A stretch of DNA of 64,000 nt from NCBI GenBank assembly GCA_004555705.1, contig SFHI01000004.1:8436-72435 (forward strand). Reading direction: 5' to 3'. A model generated the notes under the pieces. The model saw only the letters and a program-made list of their open reading frames with translations, was not told the DNA's origin and made no database searches. Origin of the DNA: Clostridiales bacterium. Lineage in GTDB: Bacteria; Bacillota; Clostridia; Oscillospirales; Oscillospiraceae. The translations under genes were made by a program, and so were the position numbers. Positions 60,835 to 64,000 of the stretch are shown piece by piece (position 1 is the first letter of the stretch; each line of letters starts with the position of its first letter).

Positions 60835-61764
60835 TCACTCCACATCCATATCCAGTCCCAGCTCCCGGGGCAGGAACCGGGGGCAGACACTCTCCGATGT
60901 GACGATCACCGAAGCCGCCAGATGGGCTCCGATTTCGCAGGCCTCCGCCAGGCTTTTCCCATGGGTCAGTCCGATGGCCGCCCCCGCGCAGAAGGCGTCC
61001 CCCGCCCCGGTAGTGTCTTTCACTTCCACCTTTCGGGCCGGGCAGTATCCCGAGGTCCCGTGCATATCCGCATACACCGCGCCCTGGGCGCCCATGGTGA
61101 TGATCATGGAGGGAATTCGGGCCGCGGAAACCTTATCCGCCGCGATCCCGATCATCTCCTTGGGGGATTTCCCGGTAAAATCATCCGAAAACAGGATTCC
61201 CGCCTCCTGCAGATTGCACACAAAGCAGTCCACATTCTGCAGAAAATCCCGCCGCTCCTGGGCAATGCTCATGTTCGCCACCACGCCGTAGATTTTCTTT
61301 CCGTATTCCTTGGCCAGACGGAAGGCCCGTTTTACGACCTCCTTGTCCATGTCGATCTCGATAATGACGCTGTCCGCGTCCCGAAAAATCTCGTGCCCCT
61401 GCTGATCCAGGATGTCCGCAATGGGCATCAGATTGGGGCGCTTGGAGATGGAGGCCGCCACATCTCCCTCATTGTCAAAGACCGCCAGCCAGGTGCCCAT
61501 TCCGTCCCGGGTCGCCCGGATGAAGCGGGTGTCCACCTTGTGGCTCTCCAGTTTCCGGACCACATCCGCCCCGGTGCCGCTCTCGTCCACCAGGCTGACG
61601 AAGGTGGGCCGCAGCTCGCAGTTGGCCACATCCTCCGCCACATTCCGCCCCACGCCGCCGTGAATCTGCTCCACCCGGCCCACATTGCGCCCCGTGGGGA
61701 TAAATCCCGCCTCGGGATACCCTTTGATATCCACAAAAACCGCGCCGATGACCACAATTCCCAT
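60835..61764 (-). CDS. PfkB-family carbohydrate/nucleoside kinase
   Basis: A 309-residue ribokinase-fold kinase with the first PfkB signature in GGVGRNVAEDVANC and the second in DTTGAGDAFCAGAAIGLTHG with the catalytic Asp. The N-terminal VVIGAVFVDIKGYP and the overall layout resemble pseudouridine kinase (PsuK), but no psuG glycosidase is beside it, so the substrate is left open. GGAGG lies nine bases before the ATG. pdxY follows directly. Confidence 0.85.
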   Translation of the reverse strand: MGIVVIGAVFVDIKGYPEAGFIPTGRNVGRVEQIHGGVGRNVAEDVANCELRPTFVSLVDESGTGADVVRKLESHKVDTRFIRATRDGMGTWLAVFDNEGDVAASISKRPNLMPIADILDQQGHEIFRDADSVIIEIDMDKEVVKRAFRLAKEYGKKIYGVVANMSIAQERRDFLQNVDCFVCNLQEAGILFSDDFTGKSPKEMIGIAADKVSAARIPSMIITMGAQGAVYADMHGTSGYCPARKVEVKDTTGAGDAFCAGAAIGLTHGKSLAEACEIGAHLAASVIVTSESVCPRFLPRELGLDMDVE

Positions 61765-61811
61765 TTCCTTTTCCTCCCCTGCCGCATCCCCCGGCTCCCC
61801 GCCGGCACTGC

Positions 61812-61915
61812 GGTAAATTGTTGTTTACAGCAATATCACCGTAGGGGCGGATATTATCCGCCCGTAACCTTTCGTCTACAAAAGCACTCCGTTCTATCGG
61901 AAATGCTCAATCCAG
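61812..61915. repeat. Type A element with GGGCGGAT core, left half
   Basis: Left end GGTAAATTGTTGTTTAC (61812-61828), then CCGTAGGGGCGG and the palindrome GGGCGGATATTATCCGCCC. The right half is not recognisable. The following 200 bases before the guaA promoter are AT-rich and show no gene. Confidence 0.7.
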
Positions 61916-62041
61916 CCTGCCCGGCAAGCCGGTTAATTTGCTTTATTATACCACACCCCCGCCAATTTGCAACAAAATATGCACTTTCCCCCCGGCGAAA
62001 CCAATAACATCCACAAACTTGCCCCATCCGTAAAAGAAATC

Positions 62042-62070
62042 TTGAAAAAGGAGGAAATCCTGTATATAAT
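62042..62070 (+). promoter_or_regulatory. Promoter of the GMP synthase gene
   Basis: TTGAAA at 62042-62047, 17-base spacer, TATAAT at 62065-62070; start codon 52 bases later with GGAGGGT. Confidence 0.8.
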
Positions 62071-62121
62071 ATCTCCATCGAAATCCAACTATTTTCAACA
62101 AAAAATGGAGGGTACTCAAAT

Positions 62122-63102
62122 ATGGATGCAAATGTCCGTCCCGCGACCATGGAGCGTATCACCACCCCGGAACTGGCCAACGCTTTCATCGAGGAGCAGA
62201 TTGCCCAGGTTCGCGCCCAGGTCGGCAACAAGAAGGTTCTGCTGGCCCTGAGCGGCGGCGTGGACTCCAGCGTGGTGGCCGCCCTGCTGATCAAGGCCAT
62301 CGGAAAGCAGCTGGTCTGCGTTCACGTCAACCACGGCCTGCTGCGTAAGGGCGAACCCGAGCAGGTCATCAAGGTATTCCGGGATGAAATGGACGCGAAC
62401 CTGATCTATGTGGATGCCGTGGATCGTTTCCTCAATAAGCTGGCTGGGGTTTCCGATCCCGAGACCAAGCGCAAGATCATTGGCAAGGAATTTATCGAAG
62501 TCTTTAACGACGAAGCCAAGAAGCTGGAGGGCATCGACTTCCTGGCCCAGGGCACCATCTACCCCGACATTCTGGAGTCCGACGGTGTCAAGGCCCATCA
62601 CAACGTGGGCGGCCTGCCTGAGGGCATGAAGTTCGAGCTGGTGGAGCCCGTGAAGCTCCTGTTTAAGGACGAAGTCCGCGTGGTCGGCGAGGCCCTGGGT
62701 CTGCCCCACGGCATGGTCTACCGTCAGCCCTTCCCCGGTCCTGGCCTGGGTGTCCGGTGCCTGGGTGCCATCACCCGTGACCGTCTGGAGGCTCTGCGGG
62801 AGGCTGACGCCATTCTCCGGGAGGAGTTCGACAAGAATGGCCTGGCCGGCAAGGTCTGGCAGTACTTCATCGCCGTGCCCGATCTGAAGAGCGTGGGCGT
62901 CAAGGACGGCAAGCGCTACGAGGGCTGGCCCGCCATCATCCGCGCCGTCAATACCCGGGACGCCATGACCGCCACCATCGAGGAAGTCCCCTATCCCCTC
63001 CTGCACCATATCACGAACCGCATCACCTCCGAAGTCCCCGGCATCAACCGCGTCCTCATGGACCTCACCCCCAAGCCCACCGGGACCATCGAGTGGGAGT
63101 AA
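62122..63102 (+). CDS. guaA: GMP synthase ATP-pyrophosphatase subunit, without amidotransferase domain
   Basis: A 326-residue protein that corresponds to the synthetase part of GuaA, which aminates XMP to GMP with ATP. The P-loop LSGGVDSSVVAALL, HVNHGLLRKGE, DFLAQGTIYPDILES, RQPFPGPGLGVRC and the dimerisation domain with PKPTGTIEWE at the end are complete. The N-terminal class I glutamine amidotransferase domain of usual bacterial GuaA is absent and no such gene lies upstream. A separate glutaminase subunit elsewhere, as in archaea, or direct use of ammonia is implied. Confidence 0.92.
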   Translation: MDANVRPATMERITTPELANAFIEEQIAQVRAQVGNKKVLLALSGGVDSSVVAALLIKAIGKQLVCVHVNHGLLRKGEPEQVIKVFRDEMDANLIYVDAVDRFLNKLAGVSDPETKRKIIGKEFIEVFNDEAKKLEGIDFLAQGTIYPDILESDGVKAHHNVGGLPEGMKFELVEPVKLLFKDEVRVVGEALGLPHGMVYRQPFPGPGLGVRCLGAITRDRLEALREADAILREEFDKNGLAGKVWQYFIAVPDLKSVGVKDGKRYEGWPAIIRAVNTRDAMTATIEEVPYPLLHHITNRITSEVPGINRVLMDLTPKPTGTIEWE

Positions 63103-63281
63103 TTGAAGTTTCCCGATTTGCTGTTTTTCCCGGGTCAAGAGCCGGAAAAGTCGAGAATTTCAGAGAATTTCTCCCGATTTGATAGCAGATTGATAGCACT
63201 TGATACCAAGCTACCCCTTTATTTTACTGCACTGTGCAGGGTGGCTGGCAGGTGTTGTCCTCTCCAATCCCATATATGAGC

Positions 63282-63322
63282 AAATGGCTCAACTGACTTT
63301 TCTGTGGTCAGTTGAGCCATTT
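63282..63322. terminator. Bidirectional terminator between guaA and the XRE gene
   Basis: A 16-bp stem (63282-63297 with 63307-63322), 9-base loop, followed by TTCTTTTT on the plus strand. The 180 bases before it hold no gene. Confidence 0.8.
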
Positions 63323-63337
63323 TTCTTTTTCCTCACA

Positions 63338-63871
63338 TCAATCCATATCTTCTTTCAGCGCTTCTACTATCAGATCATTGAGGCCCTGAGAAGGAATCGT
63401 CTTTACCCAACCGGGTTTGTTGTCAAACTCAGGATATTTGTATCGCCACTGGTCGTATTCTTCTTTCGTAATCTCTCCAGCTTCCAGCTTGGCAGCTTCC
63501 GTCTGCCAGCTGGTAAACATATCAAGCAAGTTGAGATAATCGCTCCCTTTGCTCTTGTCCAGTCGCAGGCATAGTTCCCCATCAATCTCCCCAATCTTCA
63601 GACCGTAACGATCTTCCAACGCAAAAAATGTGTGCATCAGACCGATGTAGCTGTCGATGTCCGGAAGATCAATTGCCTTGGGTGACACATCCAGTACGCT
63701 TGCCAGCTTTTCCATGATCTCCGCTTTGGGTGTGCGGGTTTCGGATTCGTACTGAGCAAGACGAATATCCGCAGACCGCTCCGGAAAGCCCACCATCATG
63801 CCCAAATACTTCTGTGTCATTCCACGAAGGTTCCGGAAGAAATGGATTCTTTCTCCTGTTGCCATCTTCAT
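63338..63871 (-). CDS. XRE-family transcriptional regulator
   Basis: A protein of about 177 residues with an N-terminal helix-turn-helix (ERIHFFRNLRGMTQKYLGMM, then AQYESETRTPKAEIMEKLA) and a C-terminal domain with IDSYIGLMHTFFALEDRYGLKI. Similar regulators are common on mobile elements of gut Clostridia, but no integrase or relaxase is seen within the window. GGAG lies four bases before the ATG at 63871; the frame is open to 63910. A promoter with an overlapping inverted repeat sits just upstream. Confidence 0.8.
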   Translation of the reverse strand: MKMATGERIHFFRNLRGMTQKYLGMMVGFPERSADIRLAQYESETRTPKAEIMEKLASVLDVSPKAIDLPDIDSYIGLMHTFFALEDRYGLKIGEIDGELCLRLDKSKGSDYLNLLDMFTSWQTEAAKLEAGEITKEEYDQWRYKYPEFDNKPGWVKTIPSQGLNDLIVEALKEDMD

Positions 63872-63932
63872 GCATCTCCAATCCATGTTATCATATTTTA
63901 GTTTATTCAATTGTCATGCTAAACTATAATGC

Positions 63933-63972
63933 TTAGTATCTGTATTATACTAAACAACTTCGTTTATGCCAA
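63933..63972 (-). promoter_or_regulatory. Promoter with overlapping operator of the XRE gene
   Basis: On the minus strand TTGGCA (63972-63967), 17-base spacer, TATAAT (63949-63944). The inverted repeat TTAGTAT-7 bases-ATACTAA (63933-63953) covers the -10 box, which suggests autorepression. Confidence 0.65.
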
Positions 63973-64000
63973 GCAATAATAAAGCAATTATGTTTAGGAT

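Noticed and set aside
1..64000. rRNA or tRNA genes, integrases and phage genes
   Set aside because: None was recognised on either strand; no cloverleaf-like sequence with TTCGA arms was found in the gaps, although a dedicated scan was not possible.

Overview
The window looks like chromosomal DNA of a strictly anaerobic, fairly GC-rich Clostridia, most likely an Oscillospirales (Ruminococcaceae/Oscillospiraceae-type) gut bacterium. The basis is gene content: anaerobic ribonucleotide reductase NrdD, a SCIFF peptide with its radical-SAM maturase, acetate kinase, an F-ATPase with AtpZ/AtpI, MEP isoprenoid genes, and both GlnRS and AsnRS. This is inference from protein families; no rRNA or tRNA gene was seen to fix the lineage.

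Layout. 1-6133: the minus-strand operon pyrH-frr-uppS-cdsA-dxr-rseP-ispG (ispG runs off the left edge), with a 163-bp repeat between frr and uppS. 6.2-14.5 kb: glnS, a kinase-like protein, a decayed tocopherol-cyclase-like gene, pepT, a GNAT gene, ackA, tmcAL and a YitT-type membrane protein. 14.5-24.3 kb: a nested repeat cluster, a broken nrdD behind tandem NrdR-like boxes, galM, a Cys-rich conserved unknown, and the operon recD2-comFC-mreB-membrane protein. 24.3-31.8 kb: the complete ATP synthase operon atpZIBEFHAGDC, whose c subunit has two membrane carboxylates and which carries a 29-bp hairpin before atpE. 32-36.6 kb: asnS, a purine permease and an M28 peptidase. 36.8-40.8 kb: a four-gene SCIFF operon. 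41.1-46.6 kb: a LytTR regulator, a kinase without a sensor domain and a heterodimeric ABC exporter preceded by a LytTR-like operator. 46.9-50.6 kb: a three-part sulfur enzyme (CoA-disulfide-reductase-like, rhodanese, siroheme sulfite reductase) with a YeiH-type exporter. 50.7-58.8 kb: GH4 alpha-galactosidase, a phosphatase-like protein, an ABC importer and a polysaccharide deacetylase. 59-64 kb: an XRE regulator with PFL repeats, two PfkB/PdxY kinases, a GMP synthase subunit without an amidotransferase domain, and an autoregulated XRE gene.

The most unusual feature at window scale is a family of intergenic palindromic elements bounded by the same inverted ends (AAATTGTTGTTTA / TAAACAACAATTT) but with at least three different inner cores. 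Other strong leads are the LytTR/soluble kinase/ABC module, the fused sulfur enzyme with its exporter, and the disrupted nrdD.

Promoters are given only where -35 and -10 boxes of sigma-A type sit 16-18 bp apart. Terminators are given where a stable stem is visible. All functional names come from reading protein motifs; no database search was run.
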